Shown piece after piece: positions 17,201 through 26,931 of a stretch of 64,000 nucleotides of DNA (position 1 is its first letter; each line of letters opens with the position of its first letter). The position numbers and the translations under genes are program-made. The notes beneath the pieces were generated by a model. It had not been told where the DNA came from. It saw only the letters and a program-made list of their open reading frames with translations, and searched no databases. This DNA comes from Clostridium sp. (GTDB taxonomy: Bacteria; Bacteroidota; Bacteroidia; Bacteroidales; Bacteroidaceae), in contig JAMPGY010000010.1 of NCBI GenBank assembly GCA_023663705.1, positions 18,076 through 82,075 on the forward strand, written 5' to 3'.

Positions 17201-19507
17201 ATGAAAAGAATTTATTTGTTTGCTTTATTCATGGGGATGGCCGCATCGTTGTCGGCACAGTCTTCATTGGATTTGGTCAGCCGGGCGCAACTGCGTCAGC
17301 AACGTTTGACGCAGAAACAAGAGAACACGCTTCCCGGCAAAGACATGCAGATGCTCAAGAGCCGGATGCCGGTCGAACCGACCCATACGATGGGCATGAT
17401 CAAGCTTGCTCCGGGGGCAACGGTGGAAGATCTGGAAGCAGAGGGAGTAAAGGTGTTGGGTAGCCGTTATGGATTTGCTTTCGTGAGCATGCCTTCGGTT
17501 GATGTGGAACGTGTGGCTGAACTGAAAAGTGTCAGCCGCCTGCAGTTGGCCCGTCCTGTGGAGACAAAGATGGATAAAGCTCGTCAGGCTACCGGAGTGG
17601 ATAAGATCCATCAGGGACTGGGACTTGAAAAGCCCTATACAGGCAAAGGTGTCGTGTGCGGAATCGTGGACAGCGGTATTGAACCCAATCACATTAATTT
17701 TCTTGATGAGAATGGGAAGTCACGTGTGGGTTTCCTGTCCCATATCACGGCCAATCAGTCTACCGGCGAACTGAATACAGTGTTCTATGGTCGTGGCGTG
17801 ACGGCCAATGTGAAGGATATCGCCGATTTCACGAAGGATACGAACGAGACTTATCACGGCACCCACACCCTCGGCACCATGGCCGGAGGTTACAAGGGTA
17901 CCACCACGGTGGCAGGTGGCGGTGAAGATGGAGTAGGTACGGTTACGGAGCAGGCCAATCCTTTCTATGGCGTGGCCTATGATGCGGACATTGCGGTGGG
18001 ATGCGGTGACCTCTACGACATGGTCATTGCCTATGGCGTGGACTATATCATCCAGTATGCCGAATACGAGAACAAACCTGTTGTCATCAACCTATCGCTG
18101 GGCAGCAACACCGGAGCACACGACGGTAAGGGAGTGATCAATCAGTTTTTTGACCTTTGCGCCAAGGAAACCAATGCTATCATCTGTGTGTCGGCCGGTA
18201 ACGAAGGTGACATGAATATTGCTCTCAACAAGACTTTTTCTGACACCGACACCGAGGCCAAAACCTTTATCGAAGGACAGGAGATGGAGGGATACGGTTT
18301 TATGCGTTATGGCAACGTGGAGATCTACAGCAACGACAACACGCCGCTGGATATTCAAGCCGTGATCTACAACCGGAGCCGTGGCCGCATCGTGAAGCGT
18401 TTTCCCTTGACTGTGGATGAAACAACGGGGGGCAGTGGCCAATATTGGGTCAGCTCATCCGATTACGCTGAAGCCAGCGAGGACATCGTTGATGCCCAAT
18501 TCGCCAATTATTTCAATGGGTATGTGGGAATGGGATGGAACATCGACACGGATAACAACCGTTTCTATTGTGTCCTGGACTACTATGCCATCAACAACGA
18601 ACTCAGAAATGCCGATGGTAATTATGTGCTCGGATTCATTGTCAAGGGTCGGGAAGGGCAGCGTGTGGATGTGTTCTGCGACGGCACTTTCTCCTCGCTC
18701 ACCAACTACGGCGAGGCCGGTTGGGACGATGGAATGCGTAATGGCTCTATCAGCGATATGGCAACGGGAAACAGCCTGTTGGTTGTGGGTTCGTATGACA
18801 CCCGCAAATACTGGGGTGCCCTGAACGGCTATGTCTATCATTCCGGCTACAATATCAATGAAGGTGAGATTTCCGACTTCTCTTCCTACGGTACGCTGGT
18901 GGACGGACGCAATCTGCCCCACGTATGTGCGCCGGGAGCTGTGATCATATCTTCCACCAATTCCTATTATGTGAAGGCTGAAAATTCCGCTTCGGTTCAG
19001 AATGCTAAAGTGGAGATTGGCGATGAAACCACCAACTATTGGGGATGGGCTGTCGGTACATCCATGGCTTCGCCCCATGTGGCCGGTGCGATAGCCTTGT
19101 GGCTGGAAGCGGATCCCACGCTGACGCTTGCCGATGTGAAAGACATCATTGCCAAGACGGCGGTGAAGGATGAGGCCGTGCTTCGTGCCGATCCCGTGCA
19201 GGCCGGTGCGGGTAAGTTTGATGCCTACGAGGGATTGAAAGAAGTGCTCCGTCGGGCCACCGGTATGGGACACATAACAGAGGACAAGAACCCCATGGTG
19301 GTGAGTCCTGCCGGCGACCGCGCATTCAGAGTGTTCCTGGCCGGGGCATCACGGTTGGATGTTGTCGTCAGCGACATCGCAGGAAAGAGCGTGTTGCATA
19401 CCGTGCATTCCGGTGATGATGCCCTGATAGACGTCTCGGGCTTGTCCAGGGGAGTCTATGTGTTGTCTGTGAATGGAGCTTATTCGCAGAAAGTTGTAAT
19501 TAAGTAA
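17201..19507 (+). CDS. S8 family serine peptidase (subtilase) with T9SS-type C-terminal domain
   Basis: A 768-residue secreted subtilisin-like protease. A signal peptide (residues 1-20) and a propeptide-like region (about 60-120) precede the catalytic domain. The triad is complete: Asp157 in GIVDSGIEPNH, His219 in YHGTHTLGTMAGG, and Ser621 in GTSMASPHVAGAIALW. A large insert of about 250 residues separates the SAGNEG motif (near residue 335) from the Ser. The C-terminal 70 residues (from about VSPAGDRAFRVFLAG to YSQKVVIK) match the beta-sandwich sorting domain of T9SS cargo. It lies 12 bp upstream of the LRR protein, so the two are very likely co-transcribed and exported by the same route. 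Substrates are unknown. Confidence 0.92.
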   Translation: MKRIYLFALFMGMAASLSAQSSLDLVSRAQLRQQRLTQKQENTLPGKDMQMLKSRMPVEPTHTMGMIKLAPGATVEDLEAEGVKVLGSRYGFAFVSMPSVDVERVAELKSVSRLQLARPVETKMDKARQATGVDKIHQGLGLEKPYTGKGVVCGIVDSGIEPNHINFLDENGKSRVGFLSHITANQSTGELNTVFYGRGVTANVKDIADFTKDTNETYHGTHTLGTMAGGYKGTTTVAGGGEDGVGTVTEQANPFYGVAYDADIAVGCGDLYDMVIAYGVDYIIQYAEYENKPVVINLSLGSNTGAHDGKGVINQFFDLCAKETNAIICVSAGNEGDMNIALNKTFSDTDTEAKTFIEGQEMEGYGFMRYGNVEIYSNDNTPLDIQAVIYNRSRGRIVKRFPLTVDETTGGSGQYWVSSSDYAEASEDIVDAQFANYFNGYVGMGWNIDTDNNRFYCVLDYYAINNELRNADGNYVLGFIVKGREGQRVDVFCDGTFSSLTNYGEAGWDDGMRNGSISDMATGNSLLVVGSYDTRKYWGALNGYVYHSGYNINEGEISDFSSYGTLVDGRNLPHVCAPGAVIISSTNSYYVKAENSASVQNAKVEIGDETTNYWGWAVGTSMASPHVAGAIALWLEADPTLTLADVKDIIAKTAVKDEAVLRADPVQAGAGKFDAYEGLKEVLRRATGMGHITEDKNPMVVSPAGDRAFRVFLAGASRLDVVVSDIAGKSVLHTVHSGDDALIDVSGLSRGVYVLSVNGAYSQKVVIK

Positions 19508-19519
19508 TAAAGAATATAT

Positions 19520-22500
19520 ATGCAACAGATTTTAAACAGATGTTTATGGGCTTTTGCCCTGTTGGGTGCTCTCTTGTGCATCCCGGTTGCTTCGAACGCT
19601 CAGTCAGTAGAAGACGAGGAACCGATAATAGTGTTGAAAAGCCGTGTGTATGAAGCCAGCGGAGTTTCCGGCGTGTTCACCGTACTCTTGGGCGGAACGG
19701 AAGAGGGATATATCGATGTGGACTGTGGAATTGGAGCTGAGGAATATGAGTTGAAGCAGGCAACTTACGACTCGACTACCGGTGCGTTGACGGGTACATT
19801 GATTACTTGCAGTGCTACTCCCGAGGGGGTGGTGAAAATCTATGGAGATCCGACAAAAATTGATGTGCTGAGTGTTTCCGGCGCTTACCTGACGGAAGCT
19901 GAATTCTCCAAACTTTCCAATCTGGCTATTCTGGATTTGAGTCACAATGAACTGACGGCTTTGGATCTCACACCGTTCTCTGCCATTCAGTCGATAGATG
20001 TGAGTGATAATCCGTTCAATGTCAAACCGCTTGTTGTCGGTGGAAACAAACCGGAACTGGCCATTTTGGATATCGGCCGTATCACCCGGATGGATCAGTC
20101 GTTCAGCCTGACCGATTACCCCAATCTCATCACATTCGACGCATGGGGTAACACCGCTCTCGTAACTCTCGATCCTACGCAATGCCCGGAATTGCGCAAG
20201 ATATCCATAGACGGTTCAATGGTGAAATCATTGGACGTGACCAAGAATTCCAAGTTGAACATCTTGAATATCAGCGATACGGGAATTGAGGAGATAGATG
20301 TGACGCAGAATCCTTATTTGGAGCAGTTCTATTGTGACCACATGTCTGGCACAACAAACAAGGAGGTGAAACTGAATACGTTGGATGTAACGAAGAACCC
20401 GAATCTGATATATTTGTATGCCAATGGCAACAATCTGACGGAACTGAACGTGGCCAACAACGTATATCTCCGCGATCTGGTTGTAGGCAACAATAAACTG
20501 ACCCATATCGACCTCAGCAAAAACAGAAACCTGCTGAATGTGTCTTTGCTCAACAACAATTTCACATACGCTACGCTTCCTTTGCCCAACGATGAATGGT
20601 ATACCTATTACTACAGACAGAATCCCATGGTTGTGGCCAAGAGCCAGAAAGAAGGCACAGTGCTTGATTTCAGTGACAAGGTGTTGCGTGAGGGTTCGGA
20701 GACTACAGTGGCTTTGTTCCGTACCAGCGAGAGCAATCCGAGTGCGCTTACAGAACTTAGCGAGGACTATTATACGTATGAGGACGGAAAGGTGACTTTG
20801 CTCAAGGCTGTTCCCGATAGTGTGTATATTGCCTTTGCTAATGACGCTTTCCCGGAGAGCGGATTCTCTTTCAATCCGCTATGCACTAATAAATTCATGG
20901 TGAAGACCGAAGCCAACTATGGTGCTGACGACCGTGCGATCACGTTCAGAGCTCCGGTTATGTCTTCCGAAGGCACGGCTATCACATTCGGTTTGGGTAT
21001 GTATGGGGCAACACCTGAGAATCCGAAGAAGTTCTATGTGGATTACGGAAAGGGTAAGGTGGAGTATACGGCGGTTTCGGAAGAGGCTCCGGCTGTGCCT
21101 AATGTGACGGAGGGTGTGACAACATCCGGAGCAGTCACAGTGTATGTTCCGGAAGGAGAATGGGTATCGGCTTTCGATATGGAAAATATCACTTTGACCT
21201 CTATTGATTTCAGTGCCGTACCGGCGTTGCGTTCCTTGCGTCTGGTGAATGCCGGAATCTACGGTAGTGACAATATCAATCTTGCCTGGAACCGTTATCT
21301 TTCCAATTTGGAGTTGACGGGTAATCATTTCTCGTCGTTGAACATACGGGGCGTGAACGATGCCTACCAGAAGAACCTGTTGCACACAATCAACTTGAGC
21401 AACAACGAGCTGCAGGAGGTAACGCTCAATGACAACCGTACGATCTATGACCTGAATCTGAGTAACAATAAGTTGACTGAATTTTCACTGAAGGATGCCG
21501 ACTACATGTTGTCGTTGAATCTCTCCGGAAATCAGCTGACAACGGTGGATATCAATTATTGCACGCTGATGACCTATCTCAATGTGGCCGACAACAGGAT
21601 CTCATCCATAGTGTTGCCTGCCGAGATCAGCCTGAAGGAGGTTCATTGTGAAAACAACGCACTTGTTTTTAATACGTTGCCTGTGATAGACGGATTGACC
21701 GCCTACACGTATGCTCCGCAGAATGAGATTACCATTGCCAAGATAGGTCCGGGTGTGGATTTGTCGAAGTATAATCTCGAAAAAAGTGCTACGGAATATG
21801 TATGGAAGAAGACCGACGGTACAGTTTTGGTGAAAGGTGCCGAATATACGGAAGAAGACGGTAAGACACGTTTTTACGATGCACTTATCGGTTCAAAGGT
21901 ATATTGTGAAATGTCCAATCCGATGTTCGATGGATTGGTGTTGAAAACATCTGCACTTGAGGTGGCCGCTATGCCTACAACTGTGATTGCATCGTTTACA
22001 ACAACCGCGGCACAGACTGCCAACCTTATACTTCGTGCCGAGGAAGAAAACACGCCGGTCTACATCGACTGGTTGGGCAGCGAGGTTGAATTGGTTGAAT
22101 ATCTGGTGGGGACGGAACCGACTTCGTTCGAGGTGACCACACACAAGAATGCCACGGTCAGAATCTATTCTTATGACGAGAACAGCAAGCTGACGGTATT
22201 CAGTGCTTCCGGTCTGCCCATGTCTACATTGGATGTGTCTAAACTGACAAACTTGATTAACTTGAGTGCTGTCAACTCTGGTTTGACAAGCGTCAAGTGG
22301 CCTGAAACCAATACGCTGAGGGAGATAAATCTGGGAGGTAACAACTTCAGTTCAATTGATTTGACGCGTTATTCCGATCTCTATCAGTTGACCTTGGACA
22401 GAAACAAGTTTACCACGTTTGATGCTTCGGTATATCCGAATTTGCAGATTCTTTCCTTGGCCGGTAACAATCTGACGTCTTTCAAGGGCAATAATAAGTT

Positions 22501-23224
22501 GTTGTGGAGCTTGACGCTCAGCAACAATCAACTTACAGATATTGATCTCTCCAATATGCCTGATATGTATCAGTTGTCGTTGGCCGGAAATCAACTCTCT
22601 CATATTGATGTTTCCATGTTGAACAAAATGAAGGTTCTGTTCCTTGATCAGAATAAGTTTAAGTTCAGCACACTGCCTCTTGACAACGGTTACGCTCTTT
22701 ACACTTATGCCAATCAGGAGCCTCTGGCTGTTGATGTGGCAGACGGTAAGGTGGATCTGTCCTCTGAGGCTGTGGTCAATGACACGGAAACAGAGTACAG
22801 ATGGTTTGTAGGTGTTCCCACTGTGGATGAAACTGGTGAACTCGTGGGTGAGGAACTTTACATAGACGATGAATACCTGTTGGACGGCGGTGTGACCACA
22901 TTCACCCGTCCGGTTGACAATGTGATGTGTGTGATGACCAACATGCAACTTCCCAATCTCTTCCTCTACACGCAGTTGATTGACGTTAAGTCTACCGGTA
23001 TAGAGAGTGTGACCGCCGATGGCAATCGTGTGTCTGTCGACATCGATAGCCACACTATCATCGTGAAGGCCACCAAGGATGTTCCTGTCCGTCTTATCGG
23101 CATGAACGGTATGCAGGTGTGTTCTGCTGCCACAGCCAACGGCACATGCACGCTGTCGGGCATTGCATCCGGTGCCTATGTAGTGGTGGTGGGCAACACT
23201 GCCTACAAGGTTTTAGTGAAATAA
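19520..23224 (+). CDS. large leucine-rich-repeat surface protein with T9SS-type C-terminal domain
   Basis: A 1234-residue exported protein. A signal peptide (to about residue 28, VASNAQS) is followed by three separate LRR blocks at about residues 115-355, 560-720 and 890-1060, built of units near 21 residues such as LDLSHNELTALDLTPF, LNVANNVYLRDLVVGNNKL and LTLSNNQLTDIDLSNM. Non-LRR beta-rich segments link the blocks, and two contain similar phrases (TVLVKGAEYTEEDGKT and a related segment near 1110). The end, GAYVVVVGNTAYKVLVK, is a T9SS-type C-terminus. LRR domains generally bind proteins, so a surface receptor or adhesin is plausible. It starts 12 bp after the subtilase gene, suggesting a joint function such as binding proteins that the protease cuts. 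Confidence 0.88.
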   Translation: MQQILNRCLWAFALLGALLCIPVASNAQSVEDEEPIIVLKSRVYEASGVSGVFTVLLGGTEEGYIDVDCGIGAEEYELKQATYDSTTGALTGTLITCSATPEGVVKIYGDPTKIDVLSVSGAYLTEAEFSKLSNLAILDLSHNELTALDLTPFSAIQSIDVSDNPFNVKPLVVGGNKPELAILDIGRITRMDQSFSLTDYPNLITFDAWGNTALVTLDPTQCPELRKISIDGSMVKSLDVTKNSKLNILNISDTGIEEIDVTQNPYLEQFYCDHMSGTTNKEVKLNTLDVTKNPNLIYLYANGNNLTELNVANNVYLRDLVVGNNKLTHIDLSKNRNLLNVSLLNNNFTYATLPLPNDEWYTYYYRQNPMVVAKSQKEGTVLDFSDKVLREGSETTVALFRTSESNPSALTELSEDYYTYEDGKVTLLKAVPDSVYIAFANDAFPESGFSFNPLCTNKFMVKTEANYGADDRAITFRAPVMSSEGTAITFGLGMYGATPENPKKFYVDYGKGKVEYTAVSEEAPAVPNVTEGVTTSGAVTVYVPEGEWVSAFDMENITLTSIDFSAVPALRSLRLVNAGIYGSDNINLAWNRYLSNLELTGNHFSSLNIRGVNDAYQKNLLHTINLSNNELQEVTLNDNRTIYDLNLSNNKLTEFSLKDADYMLSLNLSGNQLTTVDINYCTLMTYLNVADNRISSIVLPAEISLKEVHCENNALVFNTLPVIDGLTAYTYAPQNEITIAKIGPGVDLSKYNLEKSATEYVWKKTDGTVLVKGAEYTEEDGKTRFYDALIGSKVYCEMSNPMFDGLVLKTSALEVAAMPTTVIASFTTTAAQTANLILRAEEENTPVYIDWLGSEVELVEYLVGTEPTSFEVTTHKNATVRIYSYDENSKLTVFSASGLPMSTLDVSKLTNLINLSAVNSGLTSVKWPETNTLREINLGGNNFSSIDLTRYSDLYQLTLDRNKFTTFDASVYPNLQILSLAGNNLTSFKGNNKLLWSLTLSNNQLTDIDLSNMPDMYQLSLAGNQLSHIDVSMLNKMKVLFLDQNKFKFSTLPLDNGYALYTYANQEPLAVDVADGKVDLSSEAVVNDTETEYRWFVGVPTVDETGELVGEELYIDDEYLLDGGVTTFTRPVDNVMCVMTNMQLPNLFLYTQLIDVKSTGIESVTADGNRVSVDIDSHTIIVKATKDVPVRLIGMNGMQVCSAATANGTCTLSGIASGAYVVVVGNTAYKVLVK

Positions 23225-23248
23225 TACCGTATTGTAATCCATAAACCG

Positions 23249-23287
23249 GAGCGGGTGGAACATTTTTGTTTCACCCGCTCTCTTTTT
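23249..23287 (+). terminator. intrinsic terminator after the subtilase-LRR operon
   Basis: GAGCGGGTG at 23249-23257 pairs with CACCCGCTC at 23272-23280, followed by TCTTTTT. A classic stem and T-tract, 25 bp after the LRR gene stop. Confidence 0.9.
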
Positions 23288-23374
23288 AAGCATTACCTTT
23301 CCTTATATCATATATTTTGCGTATGTTTGTTCATGCTCGGAAATAGGGCTGGAGAAACAAGATAGACGCAACGT

Positions 23375-24826
23375 ATGACGTGGTATTTCGTGATGTATAC
23401 TCTTTACCTCGTGCTGGTTTTCAGTGTGTCGGTAGTGATTGTGCTGGAGAATCGCCCTCCGGCCAAGACCGTCGCGTGGATATTGGCTGTTTTCTTTCTT
23501 CCTGTGACCGGTCTGTTGATTTATTTGCTTTTTGGCCGCAGGCGCTATCGCGGTCAACTCATCAATCGTGCCGGAGCTATGCAGTTGGCCCGCAGGGCGG
23601 CATACAGGTTCTATCGTTCGTCGGCACCGGCTATTCCCGAGGAATATTACCGGCTTATTCGTTTGTTCAAGCGTCAGAGTTCGGCTTTTCTTTATCCCGA
23701 GAACCGTGTCGATCTGTTCACGGACGGGGGAGATATGTTTAAGGAATTGTTGCGTGACATAAGGGCCGCCCGTCATCATGTTCACATCGAGTTTTATATT
23801 ATCGAGGCCGATGAGGTGGGCGAAAGGCTTTCGCGGTTGTTGATGGACAAGGTGAAGGAAGGGGTTGCAGTACGACTGATTTACGATGATGTGGGATGCT
23901 GGAGGGTGCCGGTGAAATTCTTTCGTCGGTTGAAGGAAAACGGAGTGGAGGTCCGTCCCTTCTTGCCTGTGCAGTTTGCCAAGTTTACTCCTAAAGTGAA
24001 CTTCCGCAACCATCGCAAGATTGTGGTGGTGGATGGTCGTGTGGGGTATGTGGGAGGAATGAATCTGGCTCTTCGCTACATGAAGACAACCGACAGACAA
24101 CGGGTATGGCGTGACACCCATCTGCGTTTGCAGGGTAGTGCGGTGCAGGGGTTACAGCGTGCTTTTCTGGCCGACTGGTATGTAGCTTCGGGCAATTTGG
24201 CTACCGACAATGCTTTTTATCCCACCGAAGAGACGACCTTGCATTTCCGACAGCCGGAGCGCCGGCCGGAAGCCCGCTGTGCATCCTTGCAAATCGTTAC
24301 TTCGCTCCCCACATCTTATTGGCCGGATATTATGCAGGGGATGATTTATGCCCTGATGCGTGTGAAACGTTATTGCTACATACAGACGCCTTATTTCCTG
24401 CCCACAGACCGTTTTCTGTTTGCCCTGCAGACTGCTGCGCTTGCCGGAGTGGACGTGCGTCTGATGATTCCGGAATGGGCGGACCGGCGGTTGCTTACCT
24501 ATGCTTCGCGTTCTTATTTGCTGGACGCCATGAAGGCCGGTGTGAGGGTGTATCTCTATCAAGGTACATTCCTGCACGCCAAGACGTGGGTGAGCGACGA
24601 TAGTCTGTCGTCCTGTGGGTCCACCAATATAGATTTCCGGAGTTTTGAGAACAACTTTGAAGTAAATGCTTTTGTTTACGACAAGGAAATGGCGCAGGCT
24701 ATGAAACGTACTTTCCTGAGGGATGCCGAGAATTGTTATCTGCTCAACTTGGATAGTTTGGCGAGCCGTGCACGCTGGCATCGCAAGTTGGAGTCTTTTA
24801 TTCGCATTCTGGCTCCGTTGCTCTAA
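23375..24826 (+). CDS. cls: cardiolipin synthase
   Basis: Condenses phospholipids to cardiolipin at the inner membrane; a 483-residue phospholipase-D superfamily enzyme. Two N-terminal membrane segments (residues 2-26 and 31-53) are followed by two PLD catalytic motifs: NHRKIVVVDGRVGYVGGMN (about residue 212) and HAKTWVSDDSLSSCGSTNID (about residue 405). Length and layout match bacterial ClsA-type enzymes. Its 3' end overlaps the convergent rsmD gene by 29 bp, so transcripts from the two strands overlap. Confidence 0.94.
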   Translation: MTWYFVMYTLYLVLVFSVSVVIVLENRPPAKTVAWILAVFFLPVTGLLIYLLFGRRRYRGQLINRAGAMQLARRAAYRFYRSSAPAIPEEYYRLIRLFKRQSSAFLYPENRVDLFTDGGDMFKELLRDIRAARHHVHIEFYIIEADEVGERLSRLLMDKVKEGVAVRLIYDDVGCWRVPVKFFRRLKENGVEVRPFLPVQFAKFTPKVNFRNHRKIVVVDGRVGYVGGMNLALRYMKTTDRQRVWRDTHLRLQGSAVQGLQRAFLADWYVASGNLATDNAFYPTEETTLHFRQPERRPEARCASLQIVTSLPTSYWPDIMQGMIYALMRVKRYCYIQTPYFLPTDRFLFALQTAALAGVDVRLMIPEWADRRLLTYASRSYLLDAMKAGVRVYLYQGTFLHAKTWVSDDSLSSCGSTNIDFRSFENNFEVNAFVYDKEMAQAMKRTFLRDAENCYLLNLDSLASRARWHRKLESFIRILAPLL

Positions 24827-25352
24827 AGAAAGAGAAGTTGACGCTACCATAGCTTCGATGGGCAAAAAAGCCGGGGTGGCTACTGAAGTCCTGCGTCTTT
24901 CCGTGTTCCAAAACAAAGATGCCATCGGCTTTCAACAACCTCTTGTTCAGCACCAGATCCGGCAACAGCCCCAGTTCTTTTAGAGCGTAGGGAGGATCGG
25001 CAAAAACAAGGTCGAACTGCTCGTTGCAACGTTCTACAAACCGAAACACATCGGAGCGGACGGGACATGCGGCACGATCATTCAGACTTTGAAACAGTTT
25101 GGTAATGAACTTAAAATGCAACGGATCTTTTTCCACGGAAATGACGCGCGTACAGCCTCTGGAGAGGAGTTCCAACGAGATGCTTCCTGTGCCGGCAAAC
25201 AAGTCGAGCGCAGTGGCGTTGTCCTCAAAATCCAGATAGTTGTTAAGTACGTTGAACAGGTTTTCTTTGGCGAAATCTGTTGTGGGGCGTGCCTTGAAAG
25301 AATGAGGTACATCAAAGTGTCGGCCTTTGTATTTTCCGGTAATAGCTCTCAT
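24798..25352 (-). CDS. rsmD: 16S rRNA (guanine(966)-N(2))-methyltransferase
   Basis: Methylates G966 of 16S rRNA using S-adenosylmethionine. The 184-residue protein starts MRAITGKYKGRHFDVPH, the usual N-terminus, then shows SFKARPTTDFAKENLFN, the SAM-binding ALDLFAGTGSISLELLSRG and the catalytic FADPPYAL. ATG 25352 is chosen; codons further upstream in frame overlap the preceding gene. DUF3822 lies immediately upstream, a common arrangement in Bacteroidetes as I recall it. The 3' end overlaps cls on the other strand by 29 bp. Confidence 0.94.
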   Translation of the reverse strand: MRAITGKYKGRHFDVPHSFKARPTTDFAKENLFNVLNNYLDFEDNATALDLFAGTGSISLELLSRGCTRVISVEKDPLHFKFITKLFQSLNDRAACPVRSDVFRFVERCNEQFDLVFADPPYALKELGLLPDLVLNKRLLKADGIFVLEHGKTQDFSSHPGFFAHRSYGSVNFSFFRATEPECE

Positions 25353-25359
25353 GAGGTAG

Positions 25360-26184
25360 TCAATCGTTATTAAGTAGCATGAAAATGTCCACCGGCAAAT
25401 CCGGCACATCTGCCATCGGACTACGGGGAAACAGATGGGTGAGCTGGGGGTGCTCCACGTGTCGCAGATAGCGTGTCAGTGACAGTGAGGTTTCTTGGAG
25501 GACAAACGGGTTCCCAAGTAGAATACAATGATCTTTTTCTGCATTCAGTTCCAAAATTTTCCAAACATGCAGGATAAAATAGAGACGGTCAGTCTGTCGG
25601 CTTGCGGTATAGGTGTTTGCAAAGCGCAGATGTCTGTCCTGAAACAGTGCGATGAAGATTTTTTGTTCTTCTACATGTACATACAGATTGCGGACGGGCA
25701 AGGGTTTGCGTTCCAGAAGCATCAGTTTTTCCAGCAACATACTGTTTTGTCCGTAAATGCGTATGTCCGGCAGATTATGAAACAGCCAGGTGCTTAGTGT
25801 GCGTGGTAAGGCAAACAATTCTGCTACTTCCACATGGGGCAGTATGTTGTAGAATACCTTGTGACCTTTGTCCGTATTGGGGAATGTCAGACGATAGAGC
25901 GTTTCGGCATTGTCTTTATGGAAGCATTCCAATGGGATGCGTGTGGACGGTCCGTCTGCCAGCACATAAATCTTAGTGCAGGTGTGCAGGTCTATGCGTG
26001 CCTCTCTCAAGCACTGCAACATATAGTCCGCCATACGGCTTGTGTCGTCGCAATCCATTGGGAAGCGGGTCACGTTCAGTGGGTATTCATCCCCGTGGGT
26101 GAATACATAAAAAGAAAATCCATCCGTAGAGATACGGATGGATAATGTAGTTGTACCTTGTGGATTATTCCCAGTTGCCTGCAT
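25360..26184 (-). CDS. DUF3822 family protein
   Basis: A 274-residue protein of unknown function. I recognise the family from its length, its place beside rsmD, and segments such as LSIRISTDGFSFYVF and FALPRTLSTWLFHNLPD. In structure-based views this family resembles actin/hexokinase-fold proteins, but no clear phosphate loop is visible to me. ATG 26184 is preferred over the GTG at 26208; either start overlaps the 3' end of the upstream gene (by 20 or 44 bp), so translation is probably coupled. rsmD follows after 7 bp. Confidence 0.82.
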   Translation of the reverse strand: MQATGNNPQGTTTLSIRISTDGFSFYVFTHGDEYPLNVTRFPMDCDDTSRMADYMLQCLREARIDLHTCTKIYVLADGPSTRIPLECFHKDNAETLYRLTFPNTDKGHKVFYNILPHVEVAELFALPRTLSTWLFHNLPDIRIYGQNSMLLEKLMLLERKPLPVRNLYVHVEEQKIFIALFQDRHLRFANTYTASRQTDRLYFILHVWKILELNAEKDHCILLGNPFVLQETSLSLTRYLRHVEHPQLTHLFPRSPMADVPDLPVDIFMLLNND

Positions 26185-26836
26185 TGTTGTTTGCAGTGTA
26201 GAGGTCACCGATTTTCAAGCCGGGGAAGCGTGCTGTCTTCTCAGCCTTGTCACGAAGGTTGTATATCTCACGTTCGCTCAACCCTTGCAGATAGGTTTCA
26301 TATTCGGCCGAGCATTGCATTACATTCTGTACTGTTCCGGATTTATTGACAATCATGGTCTTCATGATGTCGAATTTCTTGCCGTTGCTGAAAGGAATAT
26401 ACATCAGCGAGTCGGCGACGAAGTCTTTGGAATAGAGCGTGTCGATAAGTGGAATCCATACGGTGTCACGCTTGAAGTTTTGCAGTCCGTTGGCTGCTAT
26501 GGCGGCTGCATCTCCGCTACGCACGATAGCTGCGGCCTTGGCTTCGGTCAAACCTTTGTCCATTTGCTCATCTGACAATTCACCCACCTTGTTCACAAAG
26601 GGGATACGGCCGTTCTTCACGAATTCGACCAAATTCTCCAACGTGTCACAGAAGTCACCATTTTGAGCGCGGTATTGTTCTTCTGCAGAACGGATTTCAA
26701 TCAGACGTTTCTTCACGGCAGCTTCACGTACAGCCATGTCTTTCTGGAATTGAATGGGGCTCTGAATGCTGGTGTAGCAGAACCACAACAATCCCGCTGC
26801 ACAAAGTGCTAAAACTACATTGATAGCAATTTTCAT
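26165..26836 (-). CDS. conserved hypothetical protein with one N-terminal membrane segment
   Basis: A 223-residue protein that I cannot assign. Residues 4-24 (AINVVLALCAAGLLWFCYTSI) form a membrane anchor, followed by a charged helical segment (QKDMAVREAAVKKRLIEIRS) and then EEQYRAQNGDFCDTLENLVEF, which resembles the stretch after the pilin helix in type II pseudopilins. The rest is mixed alpha/beta and probably periplasmic. The minus strand reads TACTTTTG at 26871-26878, a -7 box 34 bp upstream of the start. It heads a probable operon with the DUF3822 gene and rsmD. Confidence 0.7.
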   Translation of the reverse strand: MKIAINVVLALCAAGLLWFCYTSIQSPIQFQKDMAVREAAVKKRLIEIRSAEEQYRAQNGDFCDTLENLVEFVKNGRIPFVNKVGELSDEQMDKGLTEAKAAAIVRSGDAAAIAANGLQNFKRDTVWIPLIDTLYSKDFVADSLMYIPFSNGKKFDIMKTMIVNKSGTVQNVMQCSAEYETYLQGLSEREIYNLRDKAEKTARFPGLKIGDLYTANNNAGNWE

Positions 26837-26870
26837 GGTGTTTTATGTTTTTATTGTTACATTCGCAACG

Positions 26871-26878
26871 CAAAAGTA
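26871..26878 (-). promoter_or_regulatory. -7 box of the hypothetical-DUF3822-rsmD operon
   Basis: The minus strand reads TACTTTTG, matching TAnnTTTG, 34 bp from the start codon at 26836. No TTTG is seen at the right spacing. Confidence 0.45.
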
Positions 26879-26931
26879 AGATAAATAAATTGAATATCCG
26901 ACATTTTGCCTGTTTTTTTTAAACTGAGAAG

